DNA of 47,110 nt from NCBI GenBank assembly GCA_025927955.1, contig JAICKK010000006.1:1-47110 (forward strand), written 5' to 3'. Every line of letters starts with the position of its first letter. Within the stretch, counting starts at the first letter, position 1. This DNA is from Nocardioidaceae bacterium. GTDB lineage: Bacteria; Actinomycetota; Actinomycetes; Propionibacteriales; Nocardioidaceae. The translations under genes and the position numbers were made by a program. Under the pieces are notes generated by a model. The model worked only from the letters and a program-made list of their open reading frames with translations. It was not told the DNA's origin and ran no database searches. This document shows, in pieces, positions 10,306 through 20,196 of this stretch.

Positions 10306-11760
10306 CTACGGCTGGGGCTCGGCCACCGCGCGGCGGAGCGCCTCGAGCGTGCGGTGGACGTCGTCGTCGGTCGTCGCAGCGTTGCTGACCGAGAGGCGCA
10401 GCACCGCCCGGCCGTGCCAGCGCGACCCGCTCGTCCACGCCGTACCGTCCCGCAGCATCCGGGCGACGACGCCCTGCGTGCGGTCGTCGTCGCCGAACGC
10501 GGCGCAGACCTGGGTGAGCACGACGTCGTTGAGGATCTCGGCGCCCTCGATCGTGCCGATCGCGTCCGCGAACGTGCGAGCCTGGGCGCACATCCGGTCG
10601 ACCATCTGCGCCACGCCGCTGCGGCCCATGGCTCGCAGCGCCGCCCACACGGGAACGCCGCGCGCCCTTCGCGACATCTCCGGCACCCGGTCGATCGCGT
10701 CTCCGGCGGCGTCCGCGATCAGGTAGTCCCCGTGGCCCCCCATCGCGGCGGTCAGCGCCGCCGGGTCGCGCACGACGGCGATCCCGCAGTCGTAGGGGAC
10801 GTTGAGGGTCTTGTGGGCGTCGGTGGCCCACGAGTCGGCCGCCTCCACGCCGGCCGTCAGGTGCGCGTGCGAGGGGGAGGCGGCGGCCCACAGCCCGAAC
10901 GCGCCGTCGACGTGCACCCAGGCGCCGTACTCGTGCGCGAGCCCGACGCACGCCTCGAACGGGTCGAAGGCGCCCGAGTGCAGGTTCCCGGCCTGGAGCA
11001 GCAGCAGCGTCGGCACTGCGGGGGAGGCGTCCAGCGCCTCCCGCAGCGCCCCGGGGACGACGCGCCCCTCCCGGTCGACGTCGACGAGCTCGGGGCGGGG
11101 CAGGCCGGCGTAGCGCAGCGCCAGCTCGACGGAGTCGTGCCGCTCGCGGCCCGCGACGACCCGCAGCGGCGGGCCTCCGGCCAGCCCGCGCACGGGGTCC
11201 CACCCGGCGCGGCGCAGCAGCTCGTCGCGGCCGGCCGCGATCCCGGTGAAGTTGGCCGCGGTGGCGCCGGTGACGAACCCCACGCCGCACCCTCCAGGGA
11301 GCCCCAGCAGCTCGAGCAGCCAGCCCGCCGCCACCTCCTCGACCGCCGCGACGGCGGGCGTCACCTTGCGGAGGATGGCGTTCTGGTCCCACACGCTCAC
11401 CAGCCAGTCCGCGGCGAGGGCCGCCGGGTGGGACCCGCCGGTCACGAAGCCGAAGAACCGGCCCGAGGGCATCGCGGTCAGACCCGGCTCACCGGCGGAC
11501 GCGAGCAGGTCGACCACGTCGGCGGCCTCGGCGGGACCGTCGGGCAGCTCCCGTCCCAGGGCGTCCGCCACGGTGTCGGCGTCGACGCGGGCCGGCACCG
11601 GCCGGTCGCCCAGGCTGTGCAGCCAGGTCGCCGCGTGCTCGTGCGCCCGCCGCAGAGCGCGGTCGCGGACGGTGTCCGGCGAGGGGGCGTCCCCGGTCCG
11701 GTCCACGGTCTCGTCCACGGCGCCCTCCCCGCCCGCGACCTCGTGCAGGCAGACGGGCAC
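10306..11760 (-). CDS. Group II PLP-dependent amino acid decarboxylase
   Basis: A pyridoxal-phosphate enzyme of the aromatic-L-amino-acid/glutamate decarboxylase superfamily. The PLP lysine is K317 in TDAHKTLNVPYDCG, preceded by the HVDGAFGLWA segment with the cofactor-binding aspartate. The N-terminal region has SGRFFGFVTGGSHPAALAADWL, and ATAANFTGIAAGRDELL forms the cofactor phosphate area. With the GTG at 11760 the protein is 484 residues, the usual size; the frame stays open upstream but without family similarity. The substrate cannot be read from the sequence: tryptophan, tyrosine, DOPA and branched or other amino acids are all possible. It lies between ilvD and ilvB on the opposite strand; a link to branched-chain metabolism is speculation. 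Confidence 0.85.
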   Translation of the reverse strand: MPVCLHEVAGGEGAVDETVDRTGDAPSPDTVRDRALRRAHEHAATWLHSLGDRPVPARVDADTVADALGRELPDGPAEAADVVDLLASAGEPGLTAMPSGRFFGFVTGGSHPAALAADWLVSVWDQNAILRKVTPAVAAVEEVAAGWLLELLGLPGGCGVGFVTGATAANFTGIAAGRDELLRRAGWDPVRGLAGGPPLRVVAGRERHDSVELALRYAGLPRPELVDVDREGRVVPGALREALDASPAVPTLLLLQAGNLHSGAFDPFEACVGLAHEYGAWVHVDGAFGLWAAASPSHAHLTAGVEAADSWATDAHKTLNVPYDCGIAVVRDPAALTAAMGGHGDYLIADAAGDAIDRVPEMSRRARGVPVWAALRAMGRSGVAQMVDRMCAQARTFADAIGTIEGAEILNDVVLTQVCAAFGDDDRTQGVVARMLRDGTAWTSGSRWHGRAVLRLSVSNAATTDDDVHRTLEALRRAVAEPQP

Positions 11761-11797
11761 GTCGCGAGTCTGGCACGGCCCCGGGCAGACTGTCAGC

Positions 11798-12145
11798 GTG
11801 CCCGGGCCGTCCTCACCCGGCCGCGGTCGACCCCGCCGGCTGGCGCTCGACGCGATGCGCGTGGGCTGCTTCGTGGTCCTGCTGGACGTGACGGTCGTCA
11901 ACGGCGAGCCTGCCTCGACCCGACCCAGCAGCGCCACCCCGACCGCTGCGCTCAGCAGACCGGCGACCATCGGGGGGCCCCGGGCCCGAGTCGGGCGGTG
12001 AGCCCGCCGTACCTCGCGCTGCTGCCGGCGATGCTGGCCCGGCGGGGTGAGGGCTGGGCCTGCTCGACCCCGCGGTGGTCGCCGCGACCGGCGCGCTCGC
12101 CGTACCGCTCGACACTCCCCGACAACGACGGTGAGACCGGTGTCC
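11798..12145 (+). pseudogene. Remnant of a DHA2-family MFS drug transporter
   Basis: This stretch holds no intact gene but keeps pieces of a 14-TM drug:H+ antiporter. From GTG 11798 the frame reads RLALDAMRVGCFVVLLDVTVVN, very like the first transmembrane helix of DHA2 transporters, then diverges and stops at 11999-12001. From about 12001 come YLALLPAMLARRG and, in another frame, GLGLLDPAVVAATGALAVP, which match a late segment of the same family. The middle of the gene (most helices) is missing. The intervening 90 nt read on the minus strand as MVAGLLSAAVGVALLGRVEA, which resembles the helix that should precede YLALLPAML, so a small inversion may have happened. The call rests on recalled family patterns, not an alignment. 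Confidence 0.55.
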
Positions 12146-12173
12146 CGGATCCTGGGACGGGTGGCACACTGGC

Positions 12174-12202
12174 TTGACGGTCCGAAGACCAGGGACGAGC
12201 CT
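12174..12202 (+). promoter_or_regulatory. Candidate promoter of the ilvB leader
   Basis: TTGACG (12174-12179), a 17-nt spacer, and GAGCCT (12197-12202) are followed by 6 nt and then the leader-peptide ATG at 12209. The -35 is good and the -10 fits only the minimal nAnnnT form. The geometry would place the transcription start at the leader ATG. Confidence 0.45.
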
Positions 12203-12208
12203 GGGGCC

Positions 12209-12250
12209 ATGCGTTTCGAGATTCTCGTATGCCCTGGACGCCGCTGCTGA
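12209..12250 (+). CDS. ilvB leader peptide with Ile-Leu-Val codons
   Basis: A 13-codon ORF reading MRFEILVCPGRRC and ending in TGA. It has adjacent Ile (ATT), Leu (CTC) and Val (GTA) codons at positions 5-7; ATT and GTA are uncommon in DNA this rich in GC. It lies 28 nt before a strong intrinsic terminator and 106 nt before ilvB. This is the classic layout of ribosome-mediated attenuation, in which stalling at scarce branched-chain charged tRNAs lets RNA polymerase read through. Short ILV-containing leaders before ilvB are known from streptomycetes and other actinobacteria. A TGAGGT/ACCTCA hairpin (12248-12264) overlaps the stop codon and may be the pause or anti-terminator element. Confidence 0.8.
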   Translation: MRFEILVCPGRRC

Positions 12251-12277
12251 GGTCGACCACCTCACGCATCGCGCGTC

Positions 12278-12316
12278 GCCCCTCGTCCGCCCTCGTGGGC
12301 CGAGGGGCTTTTTGTT
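12278..12316 (+). terminator. ilvB attenuator terminator
   Basis: GCCCCTCG (12278-12285) pairs with CGAGGGGC (12301-12308), with an inner GCCC-TCGT-GGGC stem, followed directly by TTTTTGTT. It sits between the ILV leader peptide and ilvB, so it must be conditional. GGACG (12236-12240, inside the leader) could pair with CGTCC (12284-12288) as a competing structure. Confidence 0.85.
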
Positions 12317-12355
12317 GGGGCGGAGCCGGGCACGGTCGGAGCAGAGGAAGGCAGC

Positions 12356-14155
12356 ATGAGCGAACAGGTGAGCGGCGGGGCCGCCGCGGGTGTGCCGGCG
12401 ACGGGCGCGCAGAGCCTCATCAAGTCGTTGGAGTCGGCGGGCGTCCGCGACATCTTCGGCATCCCCGGCGGGGCGATCCTCCCGGCCTACGACCCGCTCT
12501 ACGACTCGACCCGGCTCCGGCACATCCTGGTGCGGCACGAGCAGGGAGCCGGGCACGCGGCCCAGGGGTACGCCACGGCCACCGGCCGGGTCGGGGTCTG
12601 CATGGCGACCAGCGGCCCCGGGGCCACCAACCTGGTCACGCCGATCGCCGACGCCTACATGGACTCGGTCCCGATGGTCGCGGTGACCGGCCAGGTCGCC
12701 AGCTCCGCGATCGGCACGGATGCGTTCCAGGAGGCCGACATCCGGGGCATCACGATGCCGATCACCAAGCACAACTTCCTGGTCACCGACGCGGCCGAGA
12801 TCCCGCGCACCATCGCCGAGGCGTTCCACCTCGCCTCGACCGGGCGACCCGGCCCCGTGCTCGTGGACGTCTCCAAGGACGCGCTCCAGGCGCGCACGAC
12901 CTTCCTGTGGCCCAGCGAGCTGCACCTGCCCGGCTACCGTCCCGTGGTCCGTCCGCACGCCAAGCAGGTGCGCGAGGCCGCCCGGCTGATCCTCGAGTCG
13001 CGGCGCCCGGTCCTGTACGTCGGGGGCGGCGTCATCCACGCCGGCGCGGACAAGGAGCTGCGCGTCCTCGCCGAGATGACCGGCATCCCGGTGGTCACCA
13101 CGCTCATGGCCCGCGGCGCGTTCCCCGACAGCCACGTCCAGCACCTCGGGATGCCCGGGATGCACGGCACGGTCGCGGCGGTCGCCGCCCTGCAGCGCAG
13201 CGACCTGATCATCAGCCTCGGCGCCCGCTTCGACGACCGGGTCACCGGCAACCTCGACTCGTTCGCCCCGCAGGCCAAGGTCATCCACGCCGACATCGAC
13301 CCGGCGGAGATCGGCAAGAACCGCTACGTCGACGTACCCATCGTCGGCGACTGCCGCGAGGTGATCGCCGACCTCGTGGTCGCGCTGCAGGGCGAGGCCG
13401 ACGCCGGGCGGCAGGGCGACTACGAGGCATGGGTCGCGTTCGTGGCCGCGACCAAGAAGAAGTACCCGCTCGGCTACGAGACCCCGACCGGCGGGGCGCT
13501 GTCCCCGCAGTACGTCCTCGAGCGGCTGGGCCGCATCTCCGGACCGGAGTCGATCTACGTCTCGGGCGTCGGCCAGCACCAGATGTGGGCCTCGCACTTC
13601 ATCGGCTACGAGCACCCGCGCACCTGGATCAACTCCGGAGGGCTCGGCACGATGGGCTTCTCGGTGCCCGCGGCGATGGGCGCCAAGGTGGGCCGACCCG
13701 ACACCACGGTGTGGTCCATCGACGGGGACGGCTGCTTCCAGATGACCAACCAGGAGCTCGCGACCTGCGCGATCGAGAACATCCCGATCAAGGTGGCGGT
13801 GATCAACAACGAGTCGCTGGGCATGGTGCGTCAGTGGCAGACGCTGTTCTACAACGAGAGGTACTCCAACACCGACCTGCAGACGGTGGCGCAGCGGCGG
13901 ATCCCCGACTTCGTCAAGCTCGCCGACGCCTACGGCTGCGTGGGGCTCGCCTGCGACTCTCCCGAGGACGTCGACGCCACCATCACCAAGGCCATGGAGA
14001 TCGACGACGTGCCGGTCGTCGTGGACTTCCGGGTGCACCGCGACGCGATGGTCTGGCCGATGGTCGCCGCCGGGACCAGCAACGACGACATCAAGTTCGC
14101 CCGGGACCTGGCCCCGGACTTCGAGGACGACGACCTGGCGGAGCGCCGCCCGTGA
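12356..14155 (+). CDS. ilvB: Acetolactate synthase, catalytic large subunit
   Basis: IlvB condenses pyruvate with pyruvate or 2-oxobutyrate, the first common step to valine, leucine and isoleucine, using ThDP, Mg2+ and FAD. The 599-residue protein has the ThDP glutamate in [15 protein letters not shown], the central FAD domain, and the C-terminal ThDP motif starting at [14 protein letters not shown] and ending near [12 protein letters not shown]. The ATG at 12356 follows GAGGAAGG by 5 nt. It is the first structural gene of ilvB-ilvN-ilvC and is controlled by the upstream leader peptide and terminator. The 75 nt before ilvN contain two short GAGCGnAGCGA-type sequences. Confidence 0.98.
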   Translation: MSEQVSGGAAAGVPATGAQSLIKSLESAGVRDIFGIPGGAILPAYDPLYDSTRLRHILVRHEQGAGHAAQGYATATGRVGVCMATSGPGATNLVTPIADAYMDSVPMVAVTGQVASSAIGTDAFQEADIRGITMPITKHNFLVTDAAEIPRTIAEAFHLASTGRPGPVLVDVSKDALQARTTFLWPSELHLPGYRPVVRPHAKQVREAARLILESRRPVLYVGGGVIHAGADKELRVLAEMTGIPVVTTLMARGAFPDSHVQHLGMPGMHGTVAAVAALQRSDLIISLGARFDDRVTGNLDSFAPQAKVIHADIDPAEIGKNRYVDVPIVGDCREVIADLVVALQGEADAGRQGDYEAWVAFVAATKKKYPLGYETPTGGALSPQYVLERLGRISGPESIYVSGVGQHQMWASHFIGYEHPRTWINSGGLGTMGFSVPAAMGAKVGRPDTTVWSIDGDGCFQMTNQELATCAIENIPIKVAVINNESLGMVRQWQTLFYNERYSNTDLQTVAQRRIPDFVKLADAYGCVGLACDSPEDVDATITKAMEIDDVPVVVDFRVHRDAMVWPMVAAGTSNDDIKFARDLAPDFEDDDLAERRP

Positions 14156-14230
14156 GCGTGCGAAGCGAACGAACAGATCGGCAGAGCGCCCTTGTGCCTC
14201 ATCGGCGCCCGGAGCGAAGCGAGGACGTCG

Positions 14231-15869
<1,639 letters not shown>

Positions 15870-15895
15870 GGGCCGGCTCGCCGCCTCGCCGGTTT

Positions 15896-15973
15896 CCCTG
15901 GGCCCCTGGTTAAACGTGCACGCCCCCGCCGTTGCAACAGCGGGGGTGTGCACGTTTTGCTGGGGGCCCAGGG
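15896..15973. terminator. Long nested palindrome, probable bidirectional terminator
   Basis: Two nested stems lie between convergent ilvC and the ABC permease gene. The inner stem pairs 15912-15929 with 15940-15957 over 18 bp with one G-T pair (AAACGTGCAC... with ...GTGCACGTTT) and a 10-nt loop; the 3' arm ends in TTTT. The outer stem pairs CCCTGGGCCCC (15896-15906) with GGGGCCCAGGG (15963-15973). Imperfect pairing continues outward to about 15887 and 15982. Both strands would give a hairpin with a short U-tract. Confidence 0.75.
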
Positions 15974-15983
15974 AATCCGCCGG

Positions 15984-16832
15984 CTACTGGACCTCCGAGC
16001 GCATCACCACCCGGACGCCTACCACCAGAGGTGCCACCAGCCAGAGCGCGGCGGTCACCGCGAGGTGCTCCCACTGCGCCGTGCTCAGGCTCCCGTCGAA
16101 CAGCGCGCTCTGGGCGTAGTTGAAGTCCACCCACGGCTGCAGGTCGTGGAACCACCCCTGCGAGGCGGCGAGCAGGCCGGCCAGCGGTGGCAGGACGAGC
16201 GAGTAGACGAAGTAGGCCACGATCGCCCCGGCGGAGCTGCGGAGCAGCACGCCGAGCATGAAGCCGAGCACGAGGCCCAGGACGTTCGCCAGGATGATGT
16301 CGGCGAGGTCGCCCATCGAGACGTCCCAGACCGTGTCCACGCCGGCGATCGCCGTGCCGACGAGGTTGCCCGCCGCGCCGATGACGCACGCCAGGAGCAT
16401 CGAGACGATGCCCACGGCCACGCTGACCAGGCCCTTCGCGAGCAGCACGCGACCCCGGTGGGGCACGATCGTGAAGGTCGAGAGCCCGCTGCGCTGGCTC
16501 CACTCGCCGGTGACCGAGAGCAGCGCGATGATCGGGAGGACCACCGCCATCGGGAACCCGAAGGCGGTGGCGAACGTGCTGTAGGTGAGCGCCCGGTCCG
16601 GGGCGAAGGCGATGACCGCGCCGGTGGCCAGCAACGCCGTGAGGGCGATGCTGGCCATCAGCCAGAACCCGGAGCGGGTGTCGAACATCTTGCGCAGCTC
16701 CGTGCGGGCCACCCGCGCGAACGGGATGGCGGCAGGCGGCGTCCCGGTACGGCTGCCGAGTCGGACCGGCGGCGCCGCGGTGCGGGCGGCGCCGGCCACG
16801 ATGGTGCCGGGGAGGCTGGAGGTGCTGGTCAT
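15984..16832 (-). CDS. ABC transporter permease
   Basis: A 282-residue integral membrane protein of the ABC-2/YhgE-like permease type. After a cytoplasmic N-terminus of about 45 residues (ending FARVARTELRKMFDTRSGFW) there are about six hydrophobic segments, for example IALTALLATGAVIAF, FPMAVVLPIIALLSVTGEW, LVSVAVGIVSMLLACVIGA and VLGLVLGFMLGVLLRSS. The motif RTELRKMFDTR before TM1 is common in permeases of export ABC systems. Its ATG overlaps the ATPase stop (ATGA), so the two genes are coupled and work as one exporter. The substrate is unknown. The stop lies just beyond the palindrome shared with ilvC. Confidence 0.88.
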   Translation of the reverse strand: MTSTSSLPGTIVAGAARTAAPPVRLGSRTGTPPAAIPFARVARTELRKMFDTRSGFWLMASIALTALLATGAVIAFAPDRALTYSTFATAFGFPMAVVLPIIALLSVTGEWSQRSGLSTFTIVPHRGRVLLAKGLVSVAVGIVSMLLACVIGAAGNLVGTAIAGVDTVWDVSMGDLADIILANVLGLVLGFMLGVLLRSSAGAIVAYFVYSLVLPPLAGLLAASQGWFHDLQPWVDFNYAQSALFDGSLSTAQWEHLAVTAALWLVAPLVVGVRVVMRSEVQ

Positions 16833-17737
16833 GCGGCTGCCTCGTCTCTTGGGTCTCGTTGGGTGTCCGCGGTGAGCTCGAGGAACATCTCCTCCAGCCC
16901 GGCGCCGTCCGCCGGGCGCAGCTCGAGCACGGGCAGGCCGGCGGCGAAGGCGATCCGGCCCACGACGTCCGGCTCCGCCTCGGCCCGCAGGGCCTCCGGG
17001 CCGGTCGAGGAGGACGCGATGCCCTCGGTGTGCAGCGCCAGGGCCAGACGCTCGGGCTCGGGCGTCCGTACGACGGACCCGGCGGCCTGCAGCAGCGCGC
17101 TCTTCGCGCCCTGGGCGACCACCCGGCCGTTGCCGATCACCACGAGGTCGTCGGCGATCACCTCGATCTCGTGGAGCAGGTGCGAGGAGAGCAGGACCGT
17201 GCCACCCCGGTCGGCGTGGCCGCGCAGCAGGTCCCGCATCCAGCGGATCCCCGCGGGGTCGAGCCCGTTGGCCGGCTCGTCGAGCACGAGCACCTCCGGG
17301 TCGCCGATGAGCGCGGCGGCGATGCCCAGCCGCTGGCGCATGCCCAGCGAGTAGTGGCGCACGCGGCGGCCGGCCTCGGTGGGGGTCAGCCCGACCAGGG
17401 CGAGCATCTCCTCGACCCGCCCGGGCGGCAGTCCCATGAACCGCTGCGCGATGGTGAGCACCTCGCGCCCGGTGCGTCCGGCGTGCTGGGCCGAGGCGTC
17501 GAGCAGCACGCCGGCCTCCAGCCCGGGGTTGGGAAGGTCGGCGAACCGCCGGCCGAGGACCTTCGCGCTGCCGGCACCGGGCGTGGCCAGGCCGACGAGG
17601 ATGCGCATGGTCGTGGACTTGCCCGCGCCGTTGGGCCCGAGGAAGCCGGTGACCCGGCCGGGCTCGGCGCGGAAGGTGACATCGTCGACGGCGGTGAAGG
17701 TGCCGTACCTCTTGGTGAGTGCTTCGACTTCGATCAT
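16829..17737 (-). CDS. ABC transporter ATP-binding protein
   Basis: A 302-residue ATPase of the CcmA/DrrA-type exporter family. Walker A is GPNGAGKST near residue 37, the signature is YSLGMRQRLG, Walker B with the catalytic glutamate is VLVLDEPANGLDP, and the switch histidine is in LLSSHLLHEIE. The C-terminal 90 residues form the accessory domain typical of these ATPases. The ATG at 17737 was chosen because MIEVEALTKRYG is the family N-terminus and CAGGCT lies 6 nt upstream. It partners the adjacent permease; export of a lipid, peptide or drug is possible, and nothing here decides which. Confidence 0.93.
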   Translation of the reverse strand: MIEVEALTKRYGTFTAVDDVTFRAEPGRVTGFLGPNGAGKSTTMRILVGLATPGAGSAKVLGRRFADLPNPGLEAGVLLDASAQHAGRTGREVLTIAQRFMGLPPGRVEEMLALVGLTPTEAGRRVRHYSLGMRQRLGIAAALIGDPEVLVLDEPANGLDPAGIRWMRDLLRGHADRGGTVLLSSHLLHEIEVIADDLVVIGNGRVVAQGAKSALLQAAGSVVRTPEPERLALALHTEGIASSSTGPEALRAEAEPDVVGRIAFAAGLPVLELRPADGAGLEEMFLELTADTQRDPRDEAAA

Positions 17738-17743
17738 GGCAGG

Positions 17744-17749
17744 AGCCTG
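17744..17749 (-). promoter_or_regulatory. Candidate -10 for the ABC exporter operon
   Basis: On the minus strand CAGGCT is followed by 6 nt and the ATPase ATG, with no Shine-Dalgarno sequence. This fits a leaderless start. No -35 at standard spacing is evident. Confidence 0.4.
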
Positions 17750-17877
17750 GCGGGCGCACGGGTGCGCGCGCATCAGGGACAACGTGGAGAGCCACCCTGA
17801 GCCGCCTCCCACGGCACCCTGGGAGCCGCCCCGGGTGAGCCCCGGGTCGTCCGGCGGCGCGTGGGTACGGCGGACCC

Positions 17878-18399
17878 ATGCAGACGTTCCTGCCCTACCC
17901 GGACTTCGAGCGCACCGCGCGCGTGCTGGACCGCACCCGTCTCGGCAAGCAGCGCGTCGAGTGCATCCAGATCGTCCGCGCGCTCACCCGCCCGACGTAC
18001 GGCTGGCAGCACCACCCGGCGGTGCTCATGTGGCGCGGTCACCTCGAGGCGCTAGGCCGGTACGCCCTGACCTGCTGCACCACCTGGACCGACCAGGGCT
18101 TCGCCGACACGTGCGCCGCGACCATCGCGCTGGACCTCGCGGAGGCCGGCGTCACCAGCGTCCGCAGCCAGCCGGAGCTCGCCGCGGCGGACGAGCTGCC
18201 CCGGTGGCTGGGCGACCCCGCGTTCCACCGCAGCCACCAGGCGGCGCTGGTCCGCAAGGACCCGGAGCACTACGGACCGCTGTTCCCGGGTGTGCCCGCC
18301 GACCTCGAGTACGTCTGGCCGACGCGTCGCGAGCAGCCGGACCCGACCCCTCAGCGCGCCGGACACGCGCGAGCGGAGCGAGCGCAGACAACAGAGTAG
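17878..18399 (+). CDS. MSMEG_6728-type conserved protein
   Basis: A 173-residue conserved actinobacterial protein resembling the MSMEG_6728 family, which is distantly related to pyrimidine-dimer DNA glycosylases. The N-terminus MQTFLPYPDFERTARVLDRT followed by RLGKQRVECIQIVRALTRPTYGWQHHPAV is characteristic; the Arg/Lys-rich LGKQR and the HHPAVLMW segments are the conserved core. A glycosylase activity is not shown. The last dozen codons are unlike the family and are made by a GCGAGCGGAGCGAGCG dispersed sequence, so the C-terminal tail may be an add-on. TACGGC lies 6 nt upstream of the ATG and there is no ribosome binding site, suggesting leaderless translation. It is divergent from the ABC exporter. 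Confidence 0.8.
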   Translation: MQTFLPYPDFERTARVLDRTRLGKQRVECIQIVRALTRPTYGWQHHPAVLMWRGHLEALGRYALTCCTTWTDQGFADTCAATIALDLAEAGVTSVRSQPELAAADELPRWLGDPAFHRSHQAALVRKDPEHYGPLFPGVPADLEYVWPTRREQPDPTPQRAGHARAERAQTTE

Positions 18400-18471
18400 A
18401 GTCGGAGCCGGGCACAGCGTCGTGCACTCCGGTCCTGCCGGCACACCAGTCACGACCTGAAGGACGACCAC

Positions 18472-20061
18472 GTGAGCAAGCCCGTCGTACTCATCGCCGA
18501 AGAGCTGAGCCCCGCCACCGTGGAGGCGCTCGGTCCCGACTTCGAGATCAGGCACTGCAACGGCGCGGACCGCGGTGAGCTGCTGCCCGCGCTGGCTCGA
18601 GCAGATGCGCTTCTGGTGCGCAGCGCGACCACCGTCGACGCCGAGGCGCTCGCCGCGGCCCCCTCGCTGAAGGTCGTCGCGCGCGCCGGTGTGGGCCTCG
18701 ACAACGTCGACGTCAAGGCGGCCACCCAGAGCGGGGTGATGGTCGTCAACGCGCCGACGTCGAACATCGTCTCGGCGGCCGAGCTCGCGGTCGCCCTGAT
18801 GCTCGCCGCGGCGCGGCACGTGGCCCCCGCCAGCGCGTCGCTCAAGCGGGGGGAGTGGCGACGCAGCAGGTACACCGGGACCGAGCTCTACGAGAAGACC
18901 GTCGGCATCGTGGGCCTGGGCCGGATCGGCGTCCTGGTGGCGCAGCGGCTGAGCGCGTTCGGGATGAGGGTCATCGCCTACGACCCCTACGTGCAGGCCG
19001 GGCGAGCCGCACAGATGGGGGTCCGGCTCGTCGGGCTCGACGAGCTCCTCGAGCTGTCCGACTTCATGTCCGTGCATCTGCCCAAGACGCCGGAGACCGT
19101 GGGCCTGATCGGGGAGCAGGAGCTCGCGAGGGTCAAGCCGAGCCTCGTGCTGGTCAACGCCGCGCGCGGCGGCATCGTCGACGAGCACGCGCTGCACGTG
19201 GCGCTCAAGGAGGGCCGGGTCGCCGCCGCCGGGCTGGACGTGTTCGCCAGCGAGCCCTGCACCGACAGCCCCCTCTTCGAGTTCGAGAACGTCGTCGCCA
19301 CCCCGCACCTGGGCGCCTCCACCGACGAGGCGCAGGAGAAGGCCGGCATCGCGGTCGCCCGGTCGGTACGCCTGGCCCTGGCCGGGGAGCTGGTGCCCGA
19401 CGCGGTCAACGTCCAGGGCGGGGTGATCGCCGAGGACGTGCGCCCCGGCATCCCGCTGAGCGAGAAGCTCGGGCGCATCTTCACTGCGCTGGCGGGCGAG
19501 GTCGCCCAGCAGCTCGACGTGGAGGTCCGCGGCGAGATCACCCAGTACGACGTGCGGGTGCTCGAGCTGGCCGCGCTCAAAGGGGCGTTCTGCGACGTCG
19601 TCGAGGAGGCCGTGTCCTACGTCAACGCGCCGCTGCTGGCCGCCGAGCGCGGTCTCGCGGTGCGGCTGGTCACCGACCCCGACAGCCCGGACCACCGCAA
19701 CCTCATCACCCTGCGCGGCACGCTCCCGGACGGCTCGCAGGTGTCGGTCTCCGGCACCCTGGTCGGGATCGGCCAGCGCGAGCGGCTGGTCGAGGTCGAC
19801 GGATACGACGTCGACCTCGAGCCCACCGAGCACCTCGCGTTCCTGCGCTACCAGGACCGTCCGGGCATGGTGGGCACCGTCGGAGGCATCCTCGGTGCCG
19901 CCGGCGTCAACATCGCCGGCATGCAGGTGGCACGCGACACGAAGGGCGGGCACGCCCTGGTCGCCCTCTCGGTGGACTCGGCGATCCTGTCCGAGACGCT
20001 CGAGGAGATCGCCACCGCGATCGACGCGGTGTCGGTTCGCGCAGTGGACCTGACCGGCTAG
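18472..20061 (+). CDS. serA: D-3-phosphoglycerate dehydrogenase
   Basis: SerA oxidises 3-phosphoglycerate to 3-phosphohydroxypyruvate, the first step of serine synthesis. At 529 residues it is the long (type I, mycobacterial) form. The order is substrate domain, NAD domain (GIVGLGRIGVLVAQRL), catalytic residues in NAARGGIVDE, GLDVFASEP and TPHLGASTDEA, an intervening ASB domain (about 315-450), and a C-terminal ACT domain (FLRYQDRPGMVGTVGGILG) that senses serine. The GTG at 18472 has AAGGAC 9-10 nt upstream. A TAGAGT at 18392-18397 is a possible -10. I see no amino-acid-rich leader peptide before it. Confidence 0.98.
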   Translation: MSKPVVLIAEELSPATVEALGPDFEIRHCNGADRGELLPALARADALLVRSATTVDAEALAAAPSLKVVARAGVGLDNVDVKAATQSGVMVVNAPTSNIVSAAELAVALMLAAARHVAPASASLKRGEWRRSRYTGTELYEKTVGIVGLGRIGVLVAQRLSAFGMRVIAYDPYVQAGRAAQMGVRLVGLDELLELSDFMSVHLPKTPETVGLIGEQELARVKPSLVLVNAARGGIVDEHALHVALKEGRVAAAGLDVFASEPCTDSPLFEFENVVATPHLGASTDEAQEKAGIAVARSVRLALAGELVPDAVNVQGGVIAEDVRPGIPLSEKLGRIFTALAGEVAQQLDVEVRGEITQYDVRVLELAALKGAFCDVVEEAVSYVNAPLLAAERGLAVRLVTDPDSPDHRNLITLRGTLPDGSQVSVSGTLVGIGQRERLVEVDGYDVDLEPTEHLAFLRYQDRPGMVGTVGGILGAAGVNIAGMQVARDTKGGHALVALSVDSAILSETLEEIATAIDAVSVRAVDLTG

Positions 20062-20196
20062 CCAGGCCCTAGGCCGCGGCCGGCCAAGGGGTCCGGACCA
20101 GTCGTCGCGGTGCTGGCCGGGGGCGGCGCGCAGTCCTACTCTGTGCTGGGTCTGACCATGGTGGGCCGGACCTTCGCTGCTCTGGAGGTCACTGAC

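Noticed and set aside
15916-16119. Short ORFs starting in the ilvC palindrome on both strands
   Set aside because: The near-identical start peptides arise from the inverted repeat itself, without ribosome binding sites.
18422-18460. A 12-codon ORF before serA considered as a serine leader
   Set aside because: It reads VHSGPAGTPVTT, has a single Ser, and no terminator follows.
20062-20196. Terminator or leader between serA and the APC permease
   Set aside because: GC-rich palindromes such as GCCGCGGC occur but without a T-run, and no amino-acid-rich ORF is present.
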